DNA from: Xanthocytophaga flava
Lineage (GTDB): Bacteria; Bacteroidota; Bacteroidia; Cytophagales; 172606-1
Length of the DNA stretch: 64,000 nt
Assembly: GCA_030068525.1 (NCBI GenBank)
Contig: JASJOS010000003.1
Location: forward strand, 558,001 to 622,000
Direction: 5' to 3'
Positions 37,426 through 46,018 of this stretch are shown here, one piece after another; positions within the stretch are counted from its first letter, which is position 1, and each line of letters begins with the position of its first letter. The notes under the pieces are model-generated. The model was not told the DNA's origin. It ran no database searches and saw nothing but the letters and a program-made list of their open reading frames with translations. The position numbers and the translations under genes were made by a program.

Positions 37426-38700
37426 ATGAAAAAAATATACATCTTATTTCTTTTTCTTGGATTAAGTTATTCCGTCCAGGCGCAAAATATGCCCCCTTAT
37501 GTCCATTCATTCAGTAATATGTATCTGGAAAATGGGGCAGCGGCTGGGATGAATGGCTATCCTGTTATCTTTCTCAGCTTTCATCGTCAGCAAATCGGAC
37601 ATATCGAGACACCACCAGCACACGCCTCTTTTGCTTTTCATACACCTTTCCGTCAGCGGCAGTATGCTTTTGGTACGAATATCTCCTACTTCCGGCAAGG
37701 CGTACAACAAACCACCAATGCATATATCACGTTTGCCCGTCGTCTGGACTTTGGCAAGGAGAGCTTTTTACAAGTAGGGATCTCGGGCGGATTTTTCTAC
37801 AATTCGATCTATACAGCTGATTTAACTCCTGATGAACTGGCAGATCCTATATTAGCAGCTATGAATAAAACCTATCGGGCAGATGTGAGAATTGGTGCTA
37901 TTTACCAGTATAAAAACCTTCAACTGGGGCTTTCATTGCCACGCCTTGCCCCCTATTCAACGGTTGGAAGTGATGGACAGCGTTTACAACGGACCTTTAA
38001 ACCATTGGAAAATTACACACTTAGTGCAGCTTATCGTATCAACGCTACACCGGATGTAGTTATTCATCCGATGGTATTGTATCGGAAATATGAATACCAG
38101 AAAGATCCATTTTTTGAAGTCAATGCGGTTGTTAATTACAAAGATGGATACTGGGTAGGAGGTGCTTATCGCCAGGATTATGGAATGTTTTTTATGGCTG
38201 GCTTCAAGGCATTCAATAAAGTTAGCTTTGGGTATGCTTACAAACTTGCCAATAACAATGTAAGCAACTACGGCAACCCTGCCCATGAAATACAGTTTGG
38301 CATCCATTTGGGTAAAAAGCAAGAGCAACCTATTCGCACTTTACCAGCCTTTACACAGTTGAACAATCGGACTATTCGGGTAACTCCAGCAAAGATCGAT
38401 ACATCTATCCGCATAGAAATCGTTCGAAAAATGTTGGCACCACCACCGAATCCACTGGAAATGGAAATTGGTAATTACCTGATTGTGGGAGCTTTCCGTT
38501 ACGAACAAAACGCCAGAAAATATATGAACACTGTCATTGCATCAGGTCATGAAGCTAAGATCGGATTTAACTCAAATAGACAATTCCATTACGTATACAT
38601 CTATGTAGGTGATAATCTGGAAGATGTCAGAGCACGTGTACGACAGATTCGTACAGAGAAAGGATATGAAAACGCCTGGATATTCAGAATTACAGAATAA
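37426..38700 (+). CDS. PorP/SprF family protein fused to a C-terminal SPOR domain
   Basis: The first ~300 of 424 residues form a PorP/SprF beta-barrel. After a signal peptide the mature part begins QNMPPYVHSFSNMYLENGAAAGMNGYPVIFLSF, and strands continue to GNPAHEIQFGIHLGKK. The C-terminal ~75 residues (NYLIVGAFRYEQNARKYMN to YENAWIFRITE) have the size and pattern of a SPOR domain, which binds denuded peptidoglycan glycan strands. Typical PorP/SprF proteins of about 300-350 residues lack it. The fusion would tie the barrel to the cell wall (inference). It is cotranscribed with the preceding gene and has its own terminator. Confidence 0.87.
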   Translation: MKKIYILFLFLGLSYSVQAQNMPPYVHSFSNMYLENGAAAGMNGYPVIFLSFHRQQIGHIETPPAHASFAFHTPFRQRQYAFGTNISYFRQGVQQTTNAYITFARRLDFGKESFLQVGISGGFFYNSIYTADLTPDELADPILAAMNKTYRADVRIGAIYQYKNLQLGLSLPRLAPYSTVGSDGQRLQRTFKPLENYTLSAAYRINATPDVVIHPMVLYRKYEYQKDPFFEVNAVVNYKDGYWVGGAYRQDYGMFFMAGFKAFNKVSFGYAYKLANNNVSNYGNPAHEIQFGIHLGKKQEQPIRTLPAFTQLNNRTIRVTPAKIDTSIRIEIVRKMLAPPPNPLEMEIGNYLIVGAFRYEQNARKYMNTVIASGHEAKIGFNSNRQFHYVYIYVGDNLEDVRARVRQIRTEKGYENAWIFRITE

Positions 38701-38721
38701 TCTCGCTCTATAATTTATATC

Positions 38722-38755
38722 AGAAAATGCTTGTCTGAAAAGATGAGCATTTTCT
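38722..38755 (+). terminator. intrinsic terminator after the PorP-SPOR gene
   Basis: Arms 38722-38731 and 38746-38755 pair perfectly. Five inner pairs, including two G-U, extend the stem to a GAAA tetraloop. A T-rich sequence follows, 22 bp after the stop codon. Confidence 0.8.
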
Positions 38756-38881
38756 TTACCAGAATATTGCTGGATTCATTCTCATGCGCATAATTATATG
38801 TATTAGTTTGCCTGACCTAAAATATGTATAATAATAGACTAAAAAGGTAGTCTATAAGCTATTGAGTCAAAAAAGCTTTTG

Positions 38882-39040
38882 TATAGAATAAACTGCAAAG
38901 TTGCTGATGCATAGAATTAACCCCAAGAAATTGTTTTGAACAGAATAAACCGCAGGCTTTCTGCTTGGGTGTAATTAACTGCAAAAAATTCTATACACAT
39001 AGTTTAGGGCAACAAACTCTTGTGCATAGGATTATACGCA
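38882..39040. repeat. intergenic array C: 17-bp units at 28-bp period, second consensus
   Basis: This lies in the 340-bp gap between convergent genes. Units start at 38882, 38910, 38938, 38968, 38996 and 39024, spaced 28, 28, 30, 28 and 28 bp. The rough consensus is GCATAGAATTAACCGCA. Two weaker in-register copies may lie at 38826 and 38854. The last unit abuts the stop codon of the minus-strand gene. The sequence differs from arrays A and B except for the AGAAT core, but the period and spacer length (11 bp, once 13) are the same. The rest of the gap holds only the terminator at 38722-38755. Confidence 0.7.
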
Positions 39041-40090
39041 TCATCTAATATTCCGGTGATATTCCTCTACCTCTCGCAGCACCAGTCGCAAACTCTCTTT
39101 TACAATATCACCCATGCTCTCGCATCCATAGAAAACACTGTTTTCGTAGTGATCTGCCAGTTGGTTGCGTAAATGCATTACATTTTCAAAGGGAGCAATA
39201 TCATCATCTGCCATTACATCTGTCAACGCAAAGATTCGATTTCCGGTAGTATTCAAACGACTGGCAATCATTGACTTCTCTTCTGACTGATACTGATGGA
39301 CACTTTCAGGCGAGAGCCTTGAATAGCCTAGTTCAATGATGGGATTATTTTGCTTAAAATATTGAGGGAGAAATACTGTTTTTTTACCTTCATAACTTTG
39401 CTGGTCAAAGTCTATGGCTCGAATGCGGTAGTGAATCTCATCAAAGTCCTGAGTAGCAATGATTACAAAATTGCTGCTGTGCATGTCTCCCAGTAATCGG
39501 ACAAAACAACGTTCATTAAACTTGACAAACTCCTTTACCAGACGTATACTGTTCAGGTGCTTATCTTTAAGATGATTCTTAATGAACTGATTTCCAGGCA
39601 CACCTGCTATATGTTCTTCTACAACAGTATCCCCACTGCTGATATAACTGATACGGTTAGGAGATAGAATATGTTCCAGTTCAAGGCCATAAATGCGTGA
39701 AGCATCTGCCCGCTTTATGTAAAAATAGTCGAAGTTATCATTTAGCGTATTGACAATACGAACCCGGAAAGGGCGGGTATTGGCATATACACATAGGTCT
39801 ACACGATCTACTGTAAGATGTCGGGCTACAGACATGTCTCCTCCTATCTTCAGCTCAACATACATTACCTTAAGGCCACGATAGATTTCATCGATTCGGT
39901 GAGGTGGATAAAAAACTGTTTCCCAGAGAGTATCTTTTCCCTCTTTATCATATAAGGTTATCGCATTGTCAAACTGAGCTATGTCATCATAGTGAATCGG
40001 GAGCTTGATTTCGCGTCCGTATTTGATGAGATATTTCCGTAAATCCTGATTGATCGGATAGATATTTTTCTTTCTGCTAATGAAGGCCAA
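39041..40090 (-). CDS. uncharacterised protein with kinase-like (APH-type) catalytic motifs
   Basis: The 349-residue product is not one I can name. Residues 120-235 carry the landmarks of the aminoglycoside-phosphotransferase/protein-kinase fold: a lysine strand YFYIKR (K126), a hinge-like VVEEHIAGVPG (about 156-166), a catalytic loop LLGDMHSSNFVI (D202, H204, N207) and a metal-binding AIDFDQ (D227). This matches the HGDLHPGN...IDFD pattern. The N-terminal 110 residues may form an additional beta domain. The only start compatible with the frame is a TTG at 40090; an in-frame stop lies nine codons upstream. Substrate and partners are unknown; neighbours are in opposite or separate transcripts. 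Confidence 0.75.
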   Translation of the reverse strand: MAFISRKKNIYPINQDLRKYLIKYGREIKLPIHYDDIAQFDNAITLYDKEGKDTLWETVFYPPHRIDEIYRGLKVMYVELKIGGDMSVARHLTVDRVDLCVYANTRPFRVRIVNTLNDNFDYFYIKRADASRIYGLELEHILSPNRISYISSGDTVVEEHIAGVPGNQFIKNHLKDKHLNSIRLVKEFVKFNERCFVRLLGDMHSSNFVIIATQDFDEIHYRIRAIDFDQQSYEGKKTVFLPQYFKQNNPIIELGYSRLSPESVHQYQSEEKSMIASRLNTTGNRIFALTDVMADDDIAPFENVMHLRNQLADHYENSVFYGCESMGDIVKESLRLVLREVEEYHRNIR

Positions 40091-40253
40091 TTTCTTTCTA
40101 TTAAAATGATTCTATGTAATCAATTTGATAAAAATTTGGAGATTGAACAAACCAGCATGACTTTTGTTCGTTTTTATAGTACATTTCTGGATGCAGAAAA
40201 GTTTTAAAGCAAGATCTATTACTAGAAACCTTCTAATTTTCAATTAACCATTC

Positions 40254-42161
40254 ATGAAGAAATCTTTTTTTACACTGCTTACAGTTCTTCAGTCTGTTAT
40301 GTTTACAGGACAGGGCATTGCCCAACAAGTAGAAGATCTGTATGTTCCATTGGAATTTCAGAGCGCCTATGCTAAGGGAACACGCAGTACCGATGGAAAG
40401 CCAGGGCCCAACTACTGGCAAAACAAATCAGAATATGCCATTCAGGTAGAGCTTGTACCTGCAACACGCGAAATCAAAGGCAGCGAAACCATCACCTATT
40501 TTAATAACAGCAATGATACTCTAAGTCAGTTAGTGATTCGGTTATATCCTAATTTATTCAAGAAAGGTGCTGCCAGAGGTGAAGATGTAGACCCAGGCGA
40601 TGTCACAGATGGAGTTACTATCAGTTCATTGCAGGTTAATAACCGTTCAGTAGAAACAAAACCTGGACTGGGCAGAGGCGCTCAGGTACGATATAGCACA
40701 ACCAATATGTTTGTAAAACTCAGCCAGCCCCTGTATCCTAAAACCAGCCTGAAACTAGCTATCAACTGGACTTATACGATTCCTGCCAAAACACATATTC
40801 GGGAAGGCACATACGGTGACAACACATTTATGGTAGCTTATTGGTACCCACAAGTTGCTGTGTATGATGACATTGATGGCTGGGACCGTTTGGAATATAG
40901 AGGACAAACAGAGTTTTATAATGATTTCTCTACGTTTGATGTAACAGTAAAGGTTCCTCAGAACTTTGTAGTATGGGGTACTGGTGTATGGCAGAATCCG
41001 GAGGAATCATTGACTCAAACCTACCTGAACCGATATCTTAACTCCAAGAAATCGGATGAGATCATACACATTATCACGGCTGAAGATCTACAGAAGAAGT
41101 CTGTTACACTAAATAAATCTCAGCTTCAATATCACTTCAAAGCAGAAAACGTACCTGACTTTGTGTTTGCAGCCAGTAATCGTTATCTGTGGGATGCAAC
41201 CAGTGCAGTCGCAGAACCGAACAGACGGACAGCTATCAGTGCTGTATATGATCCTGCCTCCAAGGATTTTTATGAAATAGCTAAGTTCTCCAAGCAGTCT
41301 GTTGAGTATTTGTCTACAAAAATGCCGGGTGTACCTTACCCGTATCCAAACCTGACCATCTTTAATGGCTCTGGAGGTATGGAATTTCCGATGTTTGTTA
41401 ACGATGCCTCTTATCCAATGGAAGAAGCAGCAGAGGTAGTGGCACATGAGATTGCCCATACGTACTTCCCATTTTATATGGGTATCAATGAACGTAAGTA
41501 TGCCTGGATGGATGAAGGTTGGGCACAATTCTTACCGAATGGTATTCCTTTCCAGATTGGTACCAACACATTTTATCCACAACAATACAATGCATTGTAT
41601 CTTTCCAGCGTCAATGGACGTGAGATGGAGATGCCAATGATGGTGCCTAGTATTATTCTGGAAAATCAACTTTCGTATGGATTTGCCTCCTATTTCCGTC
41701 CAGCAGTAGCCTATGCTACATTGCAGGATCTTTTAGGGAAAGATAAATTTAAACAAGTTTTGAACGAATATATGAGTCGATGGAATGGCAAGCACCCTTC
41801 TCCATATGACTTTTTCTATACATTCAATAATACAACCAAAGAAGATCTCACCTGGTTCTGGAAGCCTTGGTTCTTTGAAAGAGGATATAGTGATCTAAGC
41901 ATAAAGAAAGTGGAAACAGGCAAAACCACTAAAATTATTATTGGACGCAATGGCATACTACCTGTTCCGATCTCTTTGACTGTCACCTTTACAGATGGAA
42001 CAACGGATACACATCATGAGACAGCTCGTGTATGGCAAAGTGGAGTAAGAGAGTTTGCCATTACAAAAAAGTATACAAAGTCTATTCAGAAGATTGATCT
42101 GGGTAGTCCGGAAATACCAGACATAAACATCCAGAATAATACATATTCTGTGACTCAATAA
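40254..42161 (+). CDS. M1 family metallopeptidase (aminopeptidase N-like), secreted
   Basis: The 635-residue protein has a signal peptide to about residue 24, an N-terminal M1-type beta domain, and a gluzincin catalytic domain. The zinc motif HEIAH places H398, E399 and H402 followed 19 residues later by E421 (MDEGWAQF). Instead of the GAMEN exopeptidase motif it has GSGGMEFPMF near residue 375, as in Bacteroidota M1 relatives. It probably removes N-terminal residues from peptides in the periplasm or at the surface. It is monocistronic and divergent from the kinase-like gene. Confidence 0.92.
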   Translation: MKKSFFTLLTVLQSVMFTGQGIAQQVEDLYVPLEFQSAYAKGTRSTDGKPGPNYWQNKSEYAIQVELVPATREIKGSETITYFNNSNDTLSQLVIRLYPNLFKKGAARGEDVDPGDVTDGVTISSLQVNNRSVETKPGLGRGAQVRYSTTNMFVKLSQPLYPKTSLKLAINWTYTIPAKTHIREGTYGDNTFMVAYWYPQVAVYDDIDGWDRLEYRGQTEFYNDFSTFDVTVKVPQNFVVWGTGVWQNPEESLTQTYLNRYLNSKKSDEIIHIITAEDLQKKSVTLNKSQLQYHFKAENVPDFVFAASNRYLWDATSAVAEPNRRTAISAVYDPASKDFYEIAKFSKQSVEYLSTKMPGVPYPYPNLTIFNGSGGMEFPMFVNDASYPMEEAAEVVAHEIAHTYFPFYMGINERKYAWMDEGWAQFLPNGIPFQIGTNTFYPQQYNALYLSSVNGREMEMPMMVPSIILENQLSYGFASYFRPAVAYATLQDLLGKDKFKQVLNEYMSRWNGKHPSPYDFFYTFNNTTKEDLTWFWKPWFFERGYSDLSIKKVETGKTTKIIIGRNGILPVPISLTVTFTDGTTDTHHETARVWQSGVREFAITKKYTKSIQKIDLGSPEIPDINIQNNTYSVTQ

Positions 42162-42162
42162 T

Positions 42163-42201
42163 AAAAGAAAACCCCGCTGAATGTTGTGGGGTTTTTCTTT
42201 T
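42163..42201. terminator. bidirectional intrinsic terminator
   Basis: Arms 42163-42175 and 42188-42201 pair over 13 bp with a single-base bulge. T-rich runs on both strands serve the convergent M1 peptidase and papain-like genes. Confidence 0.88.
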
Positions 42202-42215
42202 ATTATCTATCAGAA

Positions 42216-42917
42216 TCAAACTTTTAACCAGCTTCTAAGGACTGATTTGTCTTCACTGATTCTGCCGATGATTCTATACTTAGATTTTCGTAAGATAGCA
42301 GCACTGCTGGCCTTTTCCCTAATTACACAAAATGGATAGGCTCCGCTAGCATGGACAAAATAGACACCCTTACCCTCATTCACGAGAAAGCCTGTATGGT
42401 TGTCCAGACCTACTATATATAAACCTTCTCCGGTTTTCTCAATCTGTGTGATAAATTCCTCCAGCGACTTATTACTAAAACGCTTAATATGTTCTTCACT
42501 TATCAGGGCCTTAATCATTTGTTCAGAGGACATCTGTGCCAGTGCACTTCGATTGATTTCTAACCCTGCATCACGCAATACAGTAGTAACGAAATATCCA
42601 CAAGCAATAGACCCTCGTCCAGGAACCTGTGTAGTTCCATTAAAAGACCAAAATGTTCCATACCAATATGGAAATATGTGATTATCTATAGCTTTTACAA
42701 AGGCAGTTCTACTATTACTGCCATTCGATTGTTGAGCGAGTTTTTTTCTCTCTCTTCGAATAGCAGCTAGTTCCTTCTTGTATTTTTCAGGTGTATTCTG
42801 TAACCAATGTTTGCTTAAACGCCAGGGTGAATAAAAAGCAATCCAGCATAAGATAAAAAGATATAGGATCAGATATCCTGTATTCTTTATAATTGGAAAC
42901 CATTTGCTGTTTGACAT
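42216..42917 (-). CDS. membrane-anchored papain-like (NlpC/P60-superfamily) protein
   Basis: The 233-residue protein has one N-terminal membrane segment (about 11-30) and a basic helix. A papain-like domain follows, with cysteine C106 in GSIACGYFVTTVL, a candidate catalytic histidine H174 in NHTGFLV and a following VHASGAYPF. That is the Cys-His order of NlpC/P60 and DUF1460 enzymes, which act on cell-wall peptides. The family is not certain and the assignment is by motif only. It follows the Gfo/Idh/MocA gene with 3 bp between them, so the two are cotranscribed. Confidence 0.65.
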   Translation of the reverse strand: MSNSKWFPIIKNTGYLILYLFILCWIAFYSPWRLSKHWLQNTPEKYKKELAAIRRERKKLAQQSNGSNSRTAFVKAIDNHIFPYWYGTFWSFNGTTQVPGRGSIACGYFVTTVLRDAGLEINRSALAQMSSEQMIKALISEEHIKRFSNKSLEEFITQIEKTGEGLYIVGLDNHTGFLVNEGKGVYFVHASGAYPFCVIREKASSAAILRKSKYRIIGRISEDKSVLRSWLKV

Positions 42918-42920
42918 CCT

Positions 42921-44363
42921 TTAAGACCAACCCTCCCGATACTGACGCTTCACAAACTGGTTTGCCACATCAAAGTTAGTGATTTTCATATTGGCACCAT
43001 CCCAAAGCAATTTTTTACGTCCTGGGAAATCAAAACCACCCTGTTCTCTTGGTGTCCTATACAAGAAAGATCTTACAGCCAGATTGCCCATCAACACCAT
43101 TTCTGTCAATGGACCGGCTTCATTAAAGGCAGAACTGGTATAAGTGCCATAGCCTTTTTTGCATGCATTCACCCATTGCTGCTGATGTCCATTGGTATCC
43201 CATTCTACCAATGGGCGTTTAGGCGCAGGAAGCACATAATTTGCAAATCTTTCAGAAGGAAACAACTTTGGATTTTCTCCAAATATTTCGGCAGCAAGAA
43301 TACCTTGGCTGCCAATAAAAAGAAGGCCTCCATCTACACGCGCAAACACTTTCTCATAATCGCATCCTTCAGGAAGACGTGGACGAATACCTCCATCATA
43401 CCAGGATACACTTATTTCTTTGTGTGATCCTTTTCCTGTATTTGGGAACTTTAAGTGAATAGCAGCAGAAGGCGGACATACATCATCAAAGAAAGCTTCT
43501 TTAAAGAAATCGCTATAGATTTGTCCCACAGAACATTCTACAGATGTTGGATAACCCAACTTAAGTGCCCGGAAAGGCACATCCATAAAATGACATCCCA
43601 TATCCCCTAGTGACCCAGTACCAAAATCCCAGTATCCTCTCCAGCGAAACGGCATATAGGCTTCATGGTATTCACGAAAAGGTGCAGTTCCCAGCCATAA
43701 ATTCCAGTCAACCTCCGATGGTACAGGTTGTGTTTCTCCTTTATCTTTAGGAGACTTTACTCCTTGCGGCCAAACAGGACGGTTAGTCCATACTTCAACT
43801 GTATGCACATCTCCGATAGCTCCCGACTGAATAATTGCTTCCGTAAGGCGGGTCCCCTTACCACTACTTCCCTGATTGCCCATCTGAGTAACTACTTTGT
43901 ATTTCTGAGCAGCCTCAGTTAGCTGACGAGCCTCCCAAATATCATGTGTCAATGGCTTCTCTACATATACATGTTTACCTAATTGCATAGCAGCCATAGC
44001 AACCGGATAATGCATATGATCTGGTGTTGAGATAATCACCGCATCAATGTGTTTTTTTTCTTTTGCCAACATCTGGCGGAAGTCCTTATAATAAGGAGCT
44101 TTAGGGAATTTTTCCCGATACTTTTTAGCCTGGCGGTCATCTACATCACATAACGCAACAATATTGTCTGTTCCATTATTGAATGCCTGCTGGATATTAA
44201 AGTCTGCCTTTCCTCCACAACCTACAGCTGCAATATTTAACTTATCAGAAGGCGCGACAAATCCTTTGCCCAGTACATGACGAGGCACGATAGAAAAGCC
44301 GGCCAGAGCCAGCGAACTTTGTTTGATAAATGTACGACGTGAAGCAGGGGTATATTTTTTCAT
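42921..44363 (-). CDS. Gfo/Idh/MocA family oxidoreductase, Tat-exported
   Basis: The 480-residue protein starts at the ATG at 44363, directly in front of a Tat signal (SRRTFIKQSSLALAGFSIV); the longer frame to 44447 adds no conserved sequence. The NAD(P)-binding fold begins NIAAVGCGGKADFN. The catalytic EKPLTHD motif is near residue 120, and the C-terminal domain contains GTGSLGDMGCHFMDVP and WDTNGHQQQWVNACK. Such secreted members in Bacteroidota act on sugars or glycosides. The operon mate is a papain-like protein, so a cell-wall sugar is a possible substrate (speculative). Confidence 0.9.
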   Translation of the reverse strand: MKKYTPASRRTFIKQSSLALAGFSIVPRHVLGKGFVAPSDKLNIAAVGCGGKADFNIQQAFNNGTDNIVALCDVDDRQAKKYREKFPKAPYYKDFRQMLAKEKKHIDAVIISTPDHMHYPVAMAAMQLGKHVYVEKPLTHDIWEARQLTEAAQKYKVVTQMGNQGSSGKGTRLTEAIIQSGAIGDVHTVEVWTNRPVWPQGVKSPKDKGETQPVPSEVDWNLWLGTAPFREYHEAYMPFRWRGYWDFGTGSLGDMGCHFMDVPFRALKLGYPTSVECSVGQIYSDFFKEAFFDDVCPPSAAIHLKFPNTGKGSHKEISVSWYDGGIRPRLPEGCDYEKVFARVDGGLLFIGSQGILAAEIFGENPKLFPSERFANYVLPAPKRPLVEWDTNGHQQQWVNACKKGYGTYTSSAFNEAGPLTEMVLMGNLAVRSFLYRTPREQGGFDFPGRKKLLWDGANMKITNFDVANQFVKRQYREGWS

Positions 44364-44984
44364 AATAGAAGGAGGGTATATTTTCTGTGGTTTGAGGAAA
44401 TGTTTTAATGATATAGTAACGATGAAAGCGTGCTGGTTACTTACCAAATATCAGCATGACAGGTAAAAAAACAAAAGTCTCTCACTAAATTTTCAGAAAT
44501 TTTTTGTTTTAAGATCTGAGTAACATCTCCAGAGATACAATACGCCGACACTCCTTCTGGCATTTATTGCGGATAATTTCGTGTACTTGATGCCTAGAAT
44601 TATTGTTTCAAGTTTGCGATCCAATAACCCAGGTAATATTTAAGGCAAAATTATCACATAGCTTATATTTTAAACCACCTGACAATCATAGCGTTATCTA
44701 AACGACACCTTTCTTAAATAGCTATATTCTCCTTTTAATGTATTTTACAACCTATGTATCAGAACCTACTTATAACGTTATATGTCTGCATTAAATATTC
44801 TATCGTCTGACCAGATAGATGTGTTAATTTGTATAAATAAGGAGTGTTTACCACTCAAATTTCCTTAATCTGTAAAAGCTATTCACAGATAAAAAAAGCT
44901 CTGTTCGATATTTGTCTAAAAAAATAGTACTTTGTGTGCTTCTCTTTTATTAGAGTAGAGGAAACTTATAACCTTATTTTGAGT
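44364..44984. other. 620-bp divergent intergenic region
   Basis: The region separates the oxidoreductase gene (minus) from yicC (plus). It contains a good minus-strand promoter candidate (44445-44475) and a perfect TATAACGTTATA palindrome at 44771-44782. AATCATAGCGTTA lies at 44684; a similar pair of motifs lies near 51620-51694. No open gene or RNA structure is convincing. Confidence 0.5.
44445..44475 (-). promoter_or_regulatory. candidate Bacteroidota-type promoter for the oxidoreductase operon
   Basis: On the minus strand a TTTG (44475-44472) is followed after exactly 19 nt by GATATTTG (44452-44445), seven of eight matches to TAnnTTTG. This would give a leader of about 75 nt before the ATG at 44363. 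Confidence 0.55.
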
Positions 44985-45866
44985 ATGCTAAAATCAATGA
45001 CCGGCTTTGGCCTGGCCAGAGCGGCCAATACAAACATTAGTGTCAGCGTAGAAATCCGCTCACTGAATTCTAAAACACTAGATGTAAACTTACGATTACC
45101 CAAAAACTTTTCAGATAAAGAACTTGAGATCCGAAATCTACTGAATCAGATACTGGAGCGAGGCAAATTGAATGTATCCATTGATATTCAAGTGATAGGT
45201 GAAGTAAAACCCCGGGTGACTGTAAATACTCCCCTGGTAAGAGCCTATTGTCAGCAACTAAGAGAGACAGCAATAGCGGCAGCAGTTCCAGAGGATGATA
45301 TCTTCAGATTGGCTATGCAGCTTCCAGATGCCTACATATACGATACAGCGCCAGATGAAAATGCAGCCAAGGATTGGGCACTGATCCAGGAAACATTTAA
45401 ACAAGCAGCACTGGCATGTGACGAATTCCGGATTAAAGAAGGGAATGAACTGTCAGGTAAGTTAACAGAGTATATCCATAAAATTGGTACAAATCTGAAT
45501 GCAATAGCTACTCATGATCCGGAACGATTACAAAACATTCGTACCCGTATTCGTGAACGCATTGCAGAAGTGGTAAGTGATGAGCATTTTGACCCAAACC
45601 GATTTGAGCAAGAGTTGATCTATTATATTGAGAAACTGGATATCAGTGAAGAAAAGGTACGATTGAAACTCCATCTGGACCATTTTATGGAAGTATTAGC
45701 CAAAGATGAGACACCTGGAAAAAAATTAAATTTCATTAGTCAGGAAATAGGTCGCGAAATCAATACGATCGGGTCTAAAGCCAATGATGCAGTCATTCAG
45801 CGCTTTGTAGTAGAGATGAAAGATGAACTGGAAAAGATCAAAGAACAGTCCTTAAATATTTTGTAA
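44985..45866 (+). CDS. yicC: YicC family endoribonuclease-like protein
   Basis: I set the start at the ATG at 44985, which gives MLKSMTGFGLA, the invariant opening of the YicC family; the frame runs on to a GTG at 44934 with no conserved residues. The 293-residue product has the N-terminal YicC-like domain (SVEIRSLNSKTLDVNLRLP) and the C-terminal DUF1732 domain ending KPNxxGS-like LNFISQEIGREINTIGSKANDA. YicC of E. coli is an endoribonuclease that influences RyhB turnover, and an RNA role is inferred. gmk, a frequent neighbour, is not adjacent. Confidence 0.94.
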   Translation: MLKSMTGFGLARAANTNISVSVEIRSLNSKTLDVNLRLPKNFSDKELEIRNLLNQILERGKLNVSIDIQVIGEVKPRVTVNTPLVRAYCQQLRETAIAAAVPEDDIFRLAMQLPDAYIYDTAPDENAAKDWALIQETFKQAALACDEFRIKEGNELSGKLTEYIHKIGTNLNAIATHDPERLQNIRTRIRERIAEVVSDEHFDPNRFEQELIYYIEKLDISEEKVRLKLHLDHFMEVLAKDETPGKKLNFISQEIGREINTIGSKANDAVIQRFVVEMKDELEKIKEQSLNIL

Positions 45867-46018
45867 TAAAGTCTCAGTGGAGAATATCTGACATTTTACT
45901 GATACAGAGTGATAACTATTTTTTAAGTAACCTGTACAACAAGTTACACTGAACCACTGACCAAAATCGAAGATTCACGATTCAATCAGTTTTATTAAAG
46001 GGTTTCGAACTCTCAGCT

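Noticed and set aside
38882-39040. CRISPR array
   Set aside because: Units are degenerate, spacers are only 11-13 bp and T/A-rich, and no cas gene is present.
41109-41528. 139-codon minus-strand open frame inside the M1 peptidase gene
   Set aside because: It overlaps the zinc-site coding region entirely and has no start context or recognisable motif.
44448-44984. possible tRNA or small RNA gene in the long gap before yicC
   Set aside because: I could not find a cloverleaf, a T-loop sequence or a terminator-linked stem structure.
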